Below are positions 25,481 through 34,096 of a stretch of DNA of 64,000 nt, in pieces. The position numbers were made by a program, and so were the translations under genes. The DNA is taken from NCBI GenBank assembly GCA_965368335.1, contig CBDUMN010000001.1:34471-98470 (forward strand), written 5' to 3'. How positions within the stretch are numbered: position 1 is the first letter of the stretch; every line of letters starts with the position of its first letter. The DNA comes from CBDUMN01 sp965368335 (GTDB taxonomy: Bacteria; Pseudomonadota; Alphaproteobacteria; Rhodospirillales; JAPHRK01). The notes under the pieces were generated by a model. It was given only the letters and a program-made list of their open reading frames with translations. It was not told where the DNA came from and searched no databases.

Positions 25481-25867
25481 TTAGACTTTGATGCCCTTTT
25501 GGTCGAGCAGCCCCCGGCTGGTTTCCTCCAGGCGGTCCAATTCACCCAGAATGCTGTCGATATCCTCACGCTGCTGTACCAAAACGGCCCGGCGCTCGGA
25601 TATTTTGGTGAGAAACAACTTAAGCTGGGCGACCTCACTCGGGTCGGCATCGTAAATATTGACCATTTCCTTGATCTCGGCCAAAGAAAAGCCGAGGCGC
25701 TTCCCCCGCATAATAAGCTTAAGGCGCACCCGGTCTCGAGCGGCATAAATACGACGCTGGCCTTGCCGGGTCGGCGTCAACAACCCCTCATCCTCATAGT
25801 ATCGGATGGTGCGGGTCGTGACCGCGAATTCTTCCGCGAGTTCGGTAATGGAAAAAGTCTGTGCCAT
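25481..25867 (-). CDS. liuR: MerR-family regulator of leucine/isovalerate degradation
   Basis: A 128-aa MerR protein. The winged HTH starts FSITELAEEFAVTTRTIRYYEDEGLL (residues 5-30), followed by RRIYAARDRVRLKLIMRGKRLGFSLAEI and a coiled-coil dimer helix. It lacks the clustered cysteines of metal sensors, fitting an acyl-CoA-responsive LiuR. Named LiuR because an operator matching that in the liu promoter lies right at its own promoter and because LiuR proteins control these genes in other proteobacteria. No ribosome site precedes the ATG; the -10 box ends only 6 nt before it, suggesting a leaderless mRNA. Tail-to-tail with the tetR-family gene, 19 nt apart. Confidence 0.88.
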   Translation of the reverse strand: MAQTFSITELAEEFAVTTRTIRYYEDEGLLTPTRQGQRRIYAARDRVRLKLIMRGKRLGFSLAEIKEMVNIYDADPSEVAQLKLFLTKISERRAVLVQQREDIDSILGELDRLEETSRGLLDQKGIKV

Positions 25868-25873
25868 AGACTC

Positions 25874-25902
25874 AGACTAATTGACGTTTACGTAAAGGTA
25901 AA
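25874..25902 (-). promoter_or_regulatory. liuR promoter with LiuR operator (autoregulation)
   Basis: On the minus strand TTTACC (25897-25902), 17-nt spacer, TAGTCT (25874-25879). The operator at 25884-25899 differs from the perfect palindrome of the other two sites at one position. The weaker boxes and operator suit low, self-controlled expression of the regulator. The arrangement relative to the palindrome is the same as in the other two sites. Confidence 0.72.
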
Positions 25903-25957
25903 GCAAATATCGCTCTAATGGGAAAAACTTCTCCGTCTGACGATAAGCTGATGATAC

Positions 25958-26770
25958 TCAACGCAGAACGACTTCTTCCAATCCGTGGATTCCTTCCGGC
26001 GCCGCCCCTGTTACGCAGAGCATATTCATCGAGGTCGCCTCATTGAAAATGTCTTCTTTGTTGTTCTCGGGGTTCCTGGCGTTAAAAAGCGGTGGGCGAT
26101 GCCAATAGAGACGATAACCAAACTGGGTGATCATCTTCCCGAGTTCTCGCCCTCCATCGAGCCCCGCCACATTGACGTAAAGAACCGGCTTGAAGCGCTT
26201 GATGGTCACCTCTCCCCCGACAACCACATCGCGAGCCATTTCACCCACGTCGATCCTGATCAACTCGCATCGCGCCAGTTCCAAGGCATCGATGGTCAAC
26301 ATGCCGACCGGCTCACCGCGAGCATGTCCCTTGACGGAAAAAGCCCCAAAGTTGATACGCCGGGTCGGATCGAGGGTCGGCACCTTGATGCGCCCCCCCT
26401 CCAATCCGACAACCACATTGCGAGCGTAAACGTTGGTGAGACTGTTGATGGCGATATTGGCGCATAGGGTTTGAAACAACAAGCGCTGAGGCTCAAAAGC
26501 CAAGACTGCGCCATCCGGCCCAGTCAATCGCGCCATGATGACCGAATGCACACCGGTTCCCGCCCCCACATCGACAATCACCTGACCGGCATTAATCAAA
26601 CGGCGAAAAAGCTCGACCTCACCTTCTGCAAACTCGCCATATTCATGCAGCGACCGCCCAACATGGCTATCATTCTCGTTATACACGAAAGCACCATGGC
26701 GACATTTCTTCAAACGGTTGAACGGCTTGAAACCACGCGTTACGGCGCTTTCTTTCGCCTTATCGTCCAT
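25958..26770 (-). CDS. FkbM-family methyltransferase
   Basis: A 270-aa SAM-binding protein with motif I IVDVGAGTGVHSVIMARL, an acidic strand end VLAFEPQRLLFQTLCANIAINSL, and the FkbM-type tail pattern ELIRIDVGEMARDVVVGGEVTIKRFKPVLYV. The usual D-x-E-G in that tail reads DVGEM, so the active site may be altered. FkbM proteins methylate sugars or lipids, often on surface polymers. Located 51 nt downstream of mgtE and upstream of liuR; no partner genes for a pathway are next to it. Confidence 0.82.
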   Translation of the reverse strand: MDDKAKESAVTRGFKPFNRLKKCRHGAFVYNENDSHVGRSLHEYGEFAEGEVELFRRLINAGQVIVDVGAGTGVHSVIMARLTGPDGAVLAFEPQRLLFQTLCANIAINSLTNVYARNVVVGLEGGRIKVPTLDPTRRINFGAFSVKGHARGEPVGMLTIDALELARCELIRIDVGEMARDVVVGGEVTIKRFKPVLYVNVAGLDGGRELGKMITQFGYRLYWHRPPLFNARNPENNKEDIFNEATSMNMLCVTGAAPEGIHGLEEVVLR

Positions 26771-26821
26771 CGATCTTCCCCTTCGGCGAAAGCCAGTTGA
26801 GAAGTATTGTAACCTATTCTT

Positions 26822-28213
26822 CTATAAAAGGAAAAGAGCCGCAAGCCCGAGAAAGGCGAAGAACCCGACGACATCGGTAATCGTTGTCAAAAAAACGCTC
26901 GAAGCGACCGCGGGATCGATTTTCAAGCGCTCCAATGCCAAAGGAATAGCCGCTCCGGCCAAACCGGCAACAACCATATTAATGACCATAGCAGCCGCAA
27001 TAACCATGGCCAGCGCCCCACTGCCAAACCACACCCAAGCCGTTACGCCTGAAAGAACGGCAAAGAGCACCCCATTGATCCCGCCGACAGTCAATTCCTT
27101 GAGAATAATACGCAGGGCGTTGGTTGAACTGACCTCCTTCATCGCCAGCGCCCGCACGGCAACGGTTAGGGTTTGGGTTCCGGCATTGCCCCCCATGGAA
27201 GCGACGATGGGCATGAGCACGGCCAGGGCGACAATCTGTTCGATTGTCGCATCGAAAAGACCAATCACCACGGATGCCACAATGGCCGTTCCCAAATTGA
27301 CCAACAACCAGGTAAACCGCGCCTTCGTGGTATCGATAACGGAATCGTAAAGGTCATCCTCCGTCACCCCGCCAAGACGCATGATATCTTCTTCATGCTC
27401 CTCATCGATCACATCGACCACGTCATCGACAGTGATCACACCGACCATACGCCCCCCGACCCCAACGACGGGGGCGGAAACCAAGTCCCGTTGACGGAAC
27501 AGAAAAGCCACCTCTTCCTGGTCGGCTTCGACCGGAATGGTTTTAAGGTTGCCCTGCATGATTTCCTGAAGTTTGGTCTCACGCGACGAACGCATGAGGT
27601 GGCTTAACGGCACCACACCCAGGGGATGATGGGCCGGATCGACAATGAAGATATTGAAGAAGCGGTCGGGTAAATTCGTCTCGCCCCGGACAAAATCGAT
27701 GGTTTCGCCAACGGTCCAGAATTCAGGCGCCGCGACGAACTCCCGCTGCATCATCCGACCCGCAGAGTCTTCCGGATGGGCCAGCGCCTCTTCGATCAGG
27801 TTCCTGTTTTCCGGCGGAATAGCTTCGAGGAGCTCTTTCTTTTCGTGCTCCTCCAATTCCTCAACGACCATGACGGCGTCGTCGGTATCCAGCTCAACGA
27901 CGACCTCGGCAAGTTCGCTCGTATTGAACTCGTCGAACACGTCGTCGCGAACAGCTTCGTCCAGTTCGGCAATGGCGTCGACCGGCAGATCGTCACCAAG
28001 AATGTCGATCAGTTCGTCACGTTCTTCCGGACTAATGCGCTCAATAAGGTCGGCAAGTTCGGCGTAGTGGAGATCGGCGGAAAGCTCCCTGACCTTATCG
28101 TGCTCTTTGGAGTCCAGCGCCTGAACAATATCGCGCTCGAGCTCTTCACGAAGCTCGAGATGCCCTTCGTCAGCGCTTTCCTTTTCAGGTATGGTCTCCA
28201 GCACTTCGGTCAT
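26822..28213 (-). CDS. mgtE: Magnesium transporter MgtE
   Basis: A 463-aa channel with the MgtE order: an acidic N-terminal superhelical domain (ELADLIERISPEERDELIDIL), a CBS pair (FVAAPEFWTVGETIDFVRG; VPLSHLMRS; APVVGVGGRMVGVITVDDVVDVIDEEHEEDIMRLGG) and five membrane spans (from about residue 295) with VLMPIVASMGGNAGTQTLTVAVRALA holding the pore signature. The cytosolic domains sense Mg2+ and close the channel. 17 nt separate it from the maeB stop, so the two are probably co-transcribed. No riboswitch is visible in that short gap. Confidence 0.94.
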   Translation of the reverse strand: MTEVLETIPEKESADEGHLELREELERDIVQALDSKEHDKVRELSADLHYAELADLIERISPEERDELIDILGDDLPVDAIAELDEAVRDDVFDEFNTSELAEVVVELDTDDAVMVVEELEEHEKKELLEAIPPENRNLIEEALAHPEDSAGRMMQREFVAAPEFWTVGETIDFVRGETNLPDRFFNIFIVDPAHHPLGVVPLSHLMRSSRETKLQEIMQGNLKTIPVEADQEEVAFLFRQRDLVSAPVVGVGGRMVGVITVDDVVDVIDEEHEEDIMRLGGVTEDDLYDSVIDTTKARFTWLLVNLGTAIVASVVIGLFDATIEQIVALAVLMPIVASMGGNAGTQTLTVAVRALAMKEVSSTNALRIILKELTVGGINGVLFAVLSGVTAWVWFGSGALAMVIAAAMVINMVVAGLAGAAIPLALERLKIDPAVASSVFLTTITDVVGFFAFLGLAALFLL

Positions 28214-28230
28214 CTACACCTTCTCTTCGC

Positions 28231-30525
28231 TCACCCCTTGATTTCCTGGTCCTTCGCCTCCAGCATCTGCGCATCGACCACAGCCAAAGCGCTGACGTTA
28301 ACGATGGCCCGCACTGTTGCCGACGGCGTCATGATATGCGCCGGCTTGGCGACACCGATCAGCATGGGACCGACCGGCAATCCATCGGCCATCATCTTCA
28401 CCAGATTGTAAGAGATGTTGGCCGCATCGAGCGTAGGCATGATGAGCAGGTTCGCCGCGCCTCGCAACCGCGAATTGGGGAAAATGTTGTTACGGATTTG
28501 TTCGGACAGGGCCGAATCCGAATGCATTTCCCCTTCGACTTCCAGTTTGGGCGCCCGCTCGTGCAGCATGGCAAGCGCCCGACGCATCTTGAGCGCCGAT
28601 TCGTTATCCGAACTGCCGAAGTTGGAATGGCTGAGCAAAGCAACCTTGGGCTTGATGCCGAAACGCTGCATTTCCTCGGTCGCCAGCAGGGTCATCTCAA
28701 CGATCTCTTCGTCCGTCGGATCGGGCGTCACATAGGTATCGCAGATGAAAAACGTTCCGTTGGAGGTGATCATCATATTCAGCGCGGCCGGTTTTTTAAC
28801 CCCGTCACGCAGCCCAATGATATCCATCACATGGGCCAGGTGCTTAGGATAACGACCCGTTGTGCCGCAGACCATGGCGTCCGCCTCGCCTCGCCGCACC
28901 AGAAGAGCGGCTACCACCGTATTGCGACCACGAACGATAGAACGCGCAGCATCAGGCGACACGCCACGCCGTTGCATGATGCGGTGATAGAGGTCGGAGA
29001 AATAATGGTAACGAGAATCGCGGGTGATCTCGACGATTTCCAAATCATTCTCGACGGAAATCCGCAATCCCAGCTCTTCGATCTTCTTGGCGATAACGTC
29101 GCGTCGCCCAATGAGGATTGGTTGCGCTAAGCCGTCATCCAGCAGCACCTGAACGGCCCGTAACACTCGGTCATCTTCGCCCTCAGCATAAACAACCCTT
29201 TTGGGATTCTGCTGAGCCCGTTCAAACACCGGCTTCATCGCAAGGCCCGAACGGTAAACAAACTGGATCAGTTTCTGCCTGTAGGCGGCAAAGTCTTCAA
29301 TCGGCTTGGTCGCCACACCGCTTTCCATGGCCGCCTTGGCTACCGCAGGAGCAATCTCGACAATCAGGCGCGGATCGAAAGGCTTGGGAATGAGATAGTC
29401 TGCACCAAAGCTCAGTTTCTCTCCCCCATAGGCCTGAGAAACCCGTTCATCGGCCTCGGCCATGGCGATATCGGCCAGGGCGCGCACGGCAGCCAGTTTC
29501 ATCTCGTCATTGATCTGCTTTGCCCCCACATCAAGCGCACCCCGGAAAATAAAGGGAAAGCAGAGCACGTTATTGACCTGATTGGGATAGTCCGACCGTC
29601 CGGTGCCGATCACCGCATCGGGACGGACTTCCTTAGCTTCTTCAGGCAATATTTCAGGGGTCGGATTGGCCAAGGCCATAATGATTGGCTTATCGGCCAT
29701 GGCAGCCACCATGTCCGGTTTCAGGACACCTGGGGCGGAGAGGCCCAAAAAGATATCGGCTCCTTCAATCACGTCACCCAGGGTCCGTTTATCGGTGGCC
29801 TGGGCATAGCGGGCCTTATACTTATCCATTTCTTCAGTGCGGCCCTCATAGACCACACCGGCGATATCGGTGACGGTGATATTCTCTTTTTTGAGTCCCA
29901 TCTTGACCAAGAGGTCGAGGCAAGCCAAAGCAGCCGCCCCGGCGCCCGAAGCTACCAGCTTGACCTCATCGGCTTTCTTCCCAACCACCCTGAGCGCATT
30001 GGTGACCGCCGCACTGACGATAATCGCCGTGCCGTGCTGATCATCATGAAACACCGGAATGTTCATTTTTTCACGGAGGCGTGTTTCCACCTCAAAACAT
30101 TCCGGGGCCTTGATGTCTTCAAGGTTGATCCCGCCGAAGGTAGGCTCCAGGGCGGAAATGATCTCAACCAACTTATCGGGATCACGCTCGTCCAACTCGA
30201 TGTCGAAAACATCAATTCCGGCAAACTTCTTAAAGAGAACGCCCTTCCCTTCCATCACCGGCTTGGCCGCTAAGGGGCCGATAGCGCCTAGACCAAGGAC
30301 GGCAGTGCCGTTTGTCACGACACCCACCAGATTGCCGCGTGCGGTAACGCTGGCCGCTTCGGCCGGATCTTCGGCAATCAATTCACATGCCACGGCCACG
30401 CCGGGCGAATAGGCCAGCGCCAAGTCACGCTGATTTGCCAACGGCTTCGTCGCCGTGACGCTGATTTTCCCTGGAACCGGAGCGCGGTGGTATTGCAGCG
30501 CCCCTTCTCGCAATTTGTCGGCCAT
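28231..30525 (-). CDS. maeB: NADP-dependent malic enzyme with phosphotransacetylase-like domain
   Basis: A 764-aa fused enzyme: oxidative decarboxylation of malate to pyruvate in the first about 430 residues (LALAYSPGVAVAC, FDIELDERDPDKLVEII, HDDQHGTAIIVSAAVTNAL, the Rossmann loop VASGAGAAALACLDLL, ALANPTPEILPEEA). The second part is a phosphate acetyl/butyryl-transferase-like domain (AEGEDDRVLRAVQVLLDDGLAQPILIGR, CDTYVTPDPTDEEI, LLSHSNFGSS), generally regarded as regulatory. Starting at ATG 30525, preceded by GGGAGA, gives the usual length; the longer in-frame start at 30651 adds a basic stretch with no family match. Confidence 0.93.
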   Translation of the reverse strand: MADKLREGALQYHRAPVPGKISVTATKPLANQRDLALAYSPGVAVACELIAEDPAEAASVTARGNLVGVVTNGTAVLGLGAIGPLAAKPVMEGKGVLFKKFAGIDVFDIELDERDPDKLVEIISALEPTFGGINLEDIKAPECFEVETRLREKMNIPVFHDDQHGTAIIVSAAVTNALRVVGKKADEVKLVASGAGAAALACLDLLVKMGLKKENITVTDIAGVVYEGRTEEMDKYKARYAQATDKRTLGDVIEGADIFLGLSAPGVLKPDMVAAMADKPIIMALANPTPEILPEEAKEVRPDAVIGTGRSDYPNQVNNVLCFPFIFRGALDVGAKQINDEMKLAAVRALADIAMAEADERVSQAYGGEKLSFGADYLIPKPFDPRLIVEIAPAVAKAAMESGVATKPIEDFAAYRQKLIQFVYRSGLAMKPVFERAQQNPKRVVYAEGEDDRVLRAVQVLLDDGLAQPILIGRRDVIAKKIEELGLRISVENDLEIVEITRDSRYHYFSDLYHRIMQRRGVSPDAARSIVRGRNTVVAALLVRRGEADAMVCGTTGRYPKHLAHVMDIIGLRDGVKKPAALNMMITSNGTFFICDTYVTPDPTDEEIVEMTLLATEEMQRFGIKPKVALLSHSNFGSSDNESALKMRRALAMLHERAPKLEVEGEMHSDSALSEQIRNNIFPNSRLRGAANLLIMPTLDAANISYNLVKMMADGLPVGPMLIGVAKPAHIMTPSATVRAIVNVSALAVVDAQMLEAKDQEIKG

Positions 30526-30694
30526 GCCGTGTTCTCCCGCGACAACGATTACGCCCTCTCCATAAAGAAATGGGCGAACCGCTCCGAAGGCCAATGGCCT
30601 TCGGCGTTTCAACGTTTCCACACGACGCCGTCTTCCCCTTTGCGACGTCACCCGAAATGACTTCGGAGGCTTTTACGCCCCGCCTATAATGAAC

Positions 30695-30726
30695 GAGGCC
30701 CGCACGTTTTGACAACGGCGGGCCTC
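30695..30726 (-). terminator. Hairpin after tRNA-Leu, probable terminator
   Basis: A perfect 9-bp stem GAGGCCCGC / GCGGGCCTC with a 14-nt loop lies 10 nt beyond the CCA end of the tRNA on the minus strand. The T-tract is poor, so it could also be a processing or stability hairpin. Confidence 0.5.
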
Positions 30727-30735
30727 TAAGAAACT

Positions 30736-30822
30736 TGGTGCGGTCGAGAAGACTCGAACTTCCACCCGATTGCTCGGACAGCGACCTCAACGCTGCGCGT
30801 CTACCAGTTCCGCCACGACCGC
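30736..30822 (-). tRNA. tRNA-Leu, anticodon GAG
   Basis: 87 nt with the CCA encoded. The acceptor stem GCGGTCG / CGACCGC pairs perfectly. The D-arm contains TGGCGGAACTGGTAGACGCG typical of tRNA-Leu. The anticodon stem CAGCG / CGCTG encloses loop TTGAGGT, giving anticodon GAG. A long variable arm (class II) precedes the TTCGAGT T-loop. It decodes CUC/CUU leucine codons. Divergent from lipB. Confidence 0.95.
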
Positions 30823-30942
30823 ATAATCCGTTTCTTAAAATCGACCGTCGGCCAGAAAGTGCTTGCCGTCGGTCGCGAAGGGGAATAGCAAATCGGGAAC
30901 CGGCGATCAAGCGCCAAACGCCAAACGGACAACTATTTCTTC

Positions 30943-31578
30943 ATGCACCCCATCGAGTGGAAAATCAGCAACGATTTACAAGACTACGAAGCGGCGGTCC
31001 AATTCATGGAAAATCGCGTGGCGGCAATCCGTGAAGGCACTGAAAAACAAGCCGTTTGGCTACTTGAACACCCCCCGCTCTATACGGCGGGCACCAGCGC
31101 GAACAAAGCCGACCTGCTCGACCCGGATCGTTTCCCGGTCTTTGAAACCGGACGCGGCGGCCAGTTCACCTACCACGGCCCCGGCCAACGGGTCGGCTAT
31201 GTGATGCTCGACCTCAAGGGCTACGGCTCCGACGTGCGCAAATACGTCTGGATGCTCGAAGAATGGCTGATCCAAACCCTAGCCCGCTTCAACATTAAAG
31301 GCGAAAGACGGGAAGGCCGCGTCGGCATCTGGGTTGTCTCAGCCGATGGCAAGGAAAACAAGATCGCGGCCCTAGGCGTTCGAGTACGCCGCTGGGTCAG
31401 CTTCCACGGGGTCGCACTCAACGTCGATCCCGATTTGAGCCACTTCGAAGGGATTGTTCCTTGTGGGATTGCCGAACATGGCGTGACCTCGCTCGCCACG
31501 GAAGGCGTGAAAGTTTCCATGGTCGATGTGGACGCCGCGTTAAAGTCCTCCTTTGAGCACGTCTTTAAGGCCTCATAG
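30943..31578 (+). CDS. lipB: Lipoyl(octanoyl) transferase
   Basis: A 211-aa enzyme moving octanoyl groups from acyl carrier protein to lipoyl domains. It has HPPLYTAGTSA, GRGGQFTYHGPGQRVGYVMLDL (residues 70-91), the conserved Lys140 (ENKIAALGVRV) and the nucleophile Cys174 (GIVPCGI). These are the two catalytic residues of LipB, and length is normal. No other lipoate genes adjoin. Its 3' end overlaps that of the convergent acyP gene by 6 nt. Confidence 0.95.
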   Translation: MHPIEWKISNDLQDYEAAVQFMENRVAAIREGTEKQAVWLLEHPPLYTAGTSANKADLLDPDRFPVFETGRGGQFTYHGPGQRVGYVMLDLKGYGSDVRKYVWMLEEWLIQTLARFNIKGERREGRVGIWVVSADGKENKIAALGVRVRRWVSFHGVALNVDPDLSHFEGIVPCGIAEHGVTSLATEGVKVSMVDVDAALKSSFEHVFKAS

Positions 31579-31857
31579 CGTCGCCCTCTGGCGAAATCCA
31601 CCTTGTTCAGGCAGAGCAGCGTCGGTCGTTTCAATATCTGTCACCACAGCCACACTCGGCCCGTCTTTACAGACTTTCAACATATCGGCCACTTTGTCCG
31701 TCGAGCCGGAAAACACGGCTTCAACCGACCCGTCCGAACGATTCCGCACCCAACCGTTCAACCCCCGTGCCGTGGCCTGCTCGACCGTCCAGGCGCGATA
31801 CCAAACCCCTTGAACCCGCCCCCTAATGCGGGCATTGACAGAAACGATTTCAGGCAT
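31573..31857 (-). CDS. acyP: Acylphosphatase
   Basis: A 94-aa small enzyme hydrolysing acyl phosphates. The signature RGRVQGVWYRAWT with catalytic Arg21, and NGWVRNRSDGSVEAVFSG with Asn39, are complete. The positions correspond to Arg23/Asn41 of known acylphosphatases. Convergent with lipB and upstream of the terminator region of pccA on the opposite end. Confidence 0.94.
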   Translation of the reverse strand: MPEIVSVNARIRGRVQGVWYRAWTVEQATARGLNGWVRNRSDGSVEAVFSGSTDKVADMLKVCKDGPSVAVVTDIETTDAALPEQGGFRQRATL

Positions 31858-31885
31858 AGTACCTCCACACGATTGGACAAAAAAA

Positions 31886-31901
31886 GGGAGCCGAAGCCCC
31901 C
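31886..31901 (-). terminator. pccA terminator
   Basis: On the minus strand GGGGGC - TTCG - GCTCCC forms a 6-bp stem (one G-T pair) closed by a UUCG tetraloop and followed by seven T. It stands 29 nt beyond the pccA stop and stops read-through into acyP. Confidence 0.85.
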
Positions 31902-31929
31902 TTTTCTATTCCGGTTTTCCTGAGCCCGA

Positions 31930-33921
31930 TTATTCGAACTCGAGGATAATCTGATCGACCTTAAGGCTTTCGCCGGCAGCGGCTTCGACCGTTTTTACGG
32001 TGCCGTCTTCGGAGGCTTTCAGGACATTTTCCATCTTCATGGCTTCGACCACGGCCAGTTCTTCGCCTGCCTTAACTTCCTGACCCGCTTCAACAGCGAC
32101 GGAAACCAATACGCCCGGCATGGGCGACAGCAGGAACTTGGAAAGGTCGGGCGGCTCTTTGATCGGCATATTCTTATTGAGTTCAGCTCCACGCGGACTC
32201 AACACCAGACAATCGGCCTGGGTCCCTGCATGGGTCAAACGGTAGCCCGCCTCCAGACGGTCCACCTGGACGCAGAGGTGCTGGTTATTGATCACGGCAT
32301 TGAACAACGGGTCGCCGAACTGCCAGTTGGTGCGCACTTCGTAGGGCGCGCCGTCAACCGAGACTTCATAACCGTTAAGCGCCTCATGGACGTGGGTTTC
32401 ATAGCTTTCATCGCTATTGACGATAACCACCCAGTCTTCAGGAACCGTATGGGTCGATCCTTCCATCTGGCCGCTGATCAGCATTTCACGGGCGATGGTC
32501 TTACGGTGCAGACAAGCCGCGACGGCCGCCATGCTTGCCGGGTCGTCGTGCTTGACGTCGGCGGCATTGAAACCATCGGGATATTCTTCGGCGATGAAAT
32601 TGGTGGTCAGCTTGCCCGCATGGAACCGCGGATGGGCCAACAGCGCACCGAGGAACGGAATGTTGTGGCTGACCCCGCGAATGTAAAACTCATCGAGCGC
32701 CTGCTGCATATGGTTGATCGCCGCTTCCCGGGTTGTCCCGTAGGTGATCAGCTTGGCGATCATCGGATCGTAGAACATGGAAATCTCGCCACCTTCCTCA
32801 ACGCCGGTATCGACGCGAACCAGATCGCTTTCCTTGGGCGGCATATAGCGCACCAGACGACCGGTCGAGGGGAGAAAGTTGCGGAATGGGTCTTCGGCGT
32901 AGATCCGCGATTCCATGGCCCAACCCTTGAGCTTGACGTCTTTTTGCTTAACCGTCAGTTCTTCGCCACCCGCAATACGGATCATCCATTCAACCAGATC
33001 AAGCCCGGTGATCAACTCGGTGACCGGGTGCTCCACCTGAAGGCGGGTATTCATTTCAAGGAAGAAGAAGTTGCGGTCTTTATCGACGATAAACTCAACC
33101 GTACCGGCGGATTTATATTGCACAGCCTCGGCAAGACGCACCGCCTGCTCACCCATTTCCTTCCGCTTCTCTTCGGTCAGGAAGGGGCTCGGCGCTTCTT
33201 CGATCACCTTCTGGTGACGACGCTGGATGGAGCATTCCCGCTCACCTAAGTAAATGGTGTTGCCCTTCTTGCCGTCGGCAAGGATTTGAATTTCGATATG
33301 GCGGGGTTCTTCGATGAACTTCTCGATAAACACTCGGTCGTCGCCAAAGGACGAAATGGCTTCGTTGGTCGCCGAACGGAAACCTTCACGGCATTCACTA
33401 TCGTTGTAGGCGACGCGCATGCCCTTACCGCCGCCACCGGCGGAAGCCTTGAGCATGACCGGATAGCCAATCTTGTTGGCGATCTCGACGGCCTGATCGT
33501 CGCCGCTCAGTGGCGCGGTATGGCCGGGGATCACATTGACTTTAGCCTTTTCGGCCAGCTTCTTGGACTCGATCTTATCGCCCATGGCGTTGATCGCCAG
33601 AACCTCAGGCCCGATAAAGGCGATCCCTTCCTTGGCGAGACGCTCGGCAAAAGCGGCGTTTTCGCTCAAGAAGCCATAGCCCGGATGAACGGCGTCGGCG
33701 CCGGTCTCCTTAATCGCCTTCATCACATTGTCGATGACGAGATAGCTCTCCGCCGAAGCGGCGGGACCGATGTGAACGGCTTCATCGGCCATTTCCACAT
33801 GGACGGCGTCTTTGTCAGCTTCGGAATATACGGCGACCGTGGCGATACCCATCTTCTTCGCGCTCTTGATGACGCGACAGGCGATTTCTCCGCGGTTGGC
33901 AATCAGGATCTTTTTGATCAT
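31930..33921 (-). CDS. pccA: Propionyl-CoA carboxylase biotin-containing alpha subunit
   Basis: A 663-aa protein with a biotin carboxylase domain (IKKILIANRGEIACRV, KASAGGGGKGMRVAY near residue 160, EMNTRLQVEHPVTELITG), a central BT-type domain and a C-terminal biotinyl domain with VEAMKMENV (Lys near 629). It is very like the mccA product, but the lack of mcc neighbours and the close match to alphaproteobacterial PccA (SECREGFRSATNEAISSFGDDRV) assign it to propionyl-CoA. The complex partner pccB is 26 kb away. ATG 33921; the 5' extension to 33963 has no family match. A repeated motif upstream may be a control site. Confidence 0.9.
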   Translation of the reverse strand: MIKKILIANRGEIACRVIKSAKKMGIATVAVYSEADKDAVHVEMADEAVHIGPAASAESYLVIDNVMKAIKETGADAVHPGYGFLSENAAFAERLAKEGIAFIGPEVLAINAMGDKIESKKLAEKAKVNVIPGHTAPLSGDDQAVEIANKIGYPVMLKASAGGGGKGMRVAYNDSECREGFRSATNEAISSFGDDRVFIEKFIEEPRHIEIQILADGKKGNTIYLGERECSIQRRHQKVIEEAPSPFLTEEKRKEMGEQAVRLAEAVQYKSAGTVEFIVDKDRNFFFLEMNTRLQVEHPVTELITGLDLVEWMIRIAGGEELTVKQKDVKLKGWAMESRIYAEDPFRNFLPSTGRLVRYMPPKESDLVRVDTGVEEGGEISMFYDPMIAKLITYGTTREAAINHMQQALDEFYIRGVSHNIPFLGALLAHPRFHAGKLTTNFIAEEYPDGFNAADVKHDDPASMAAVAACLHRKTIAREMLISGQMEGSTHTVPEDWVVIVNSDESYETHVHEALNGYEVSVDGAPYEVRTNWQFGDPLFNAVINNQHLCVQVDRLEAGYRLTHAGTQADCLVLSPRGAELNKNMPIKEPPDLSKFLLSPMPGVLVSVAVEAGQEVKAGEELAVVEAMKMENVLKASEDGTVKTVEAAAGESLKVDQIILEFE

Positions 33922-34048
33922 CTGGTACTCAAACCCCCTGGCCCAGGTAGAATGGTTTTCCAACTTTTAAATTCAATTGGGTGGTTGCGGCTTCTCTCGG
34001 CGCAACAGGCGGCCTATGTAGCATCCTTTTTTCGCCGCGTCACGCGCG

Positions 34049-34095
34049 GAAATGCAACATTTCTTCACCCTTTGAGGGGGTATTATGCAACATTT
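34049..34095. promoter_or_regulatory. Direct repeat ATGCAACATTT upstream of pccA
   Basis: ATGCAACATTT occurs at 34052-34062 and again at 34085-34095, 33 nt apart start to start, about three helical turns. The first copy is also a small palindrome, GAAATG-CAA-CATTTC (34049-34063). The pair lies 128-175 nt upstream of pccA, between it and the cobC stop. An operator for a pccA regulator is suggested by phasing only; the protein is unknown. Confidence 0.45.
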
Positions 34096-34096
34096 T

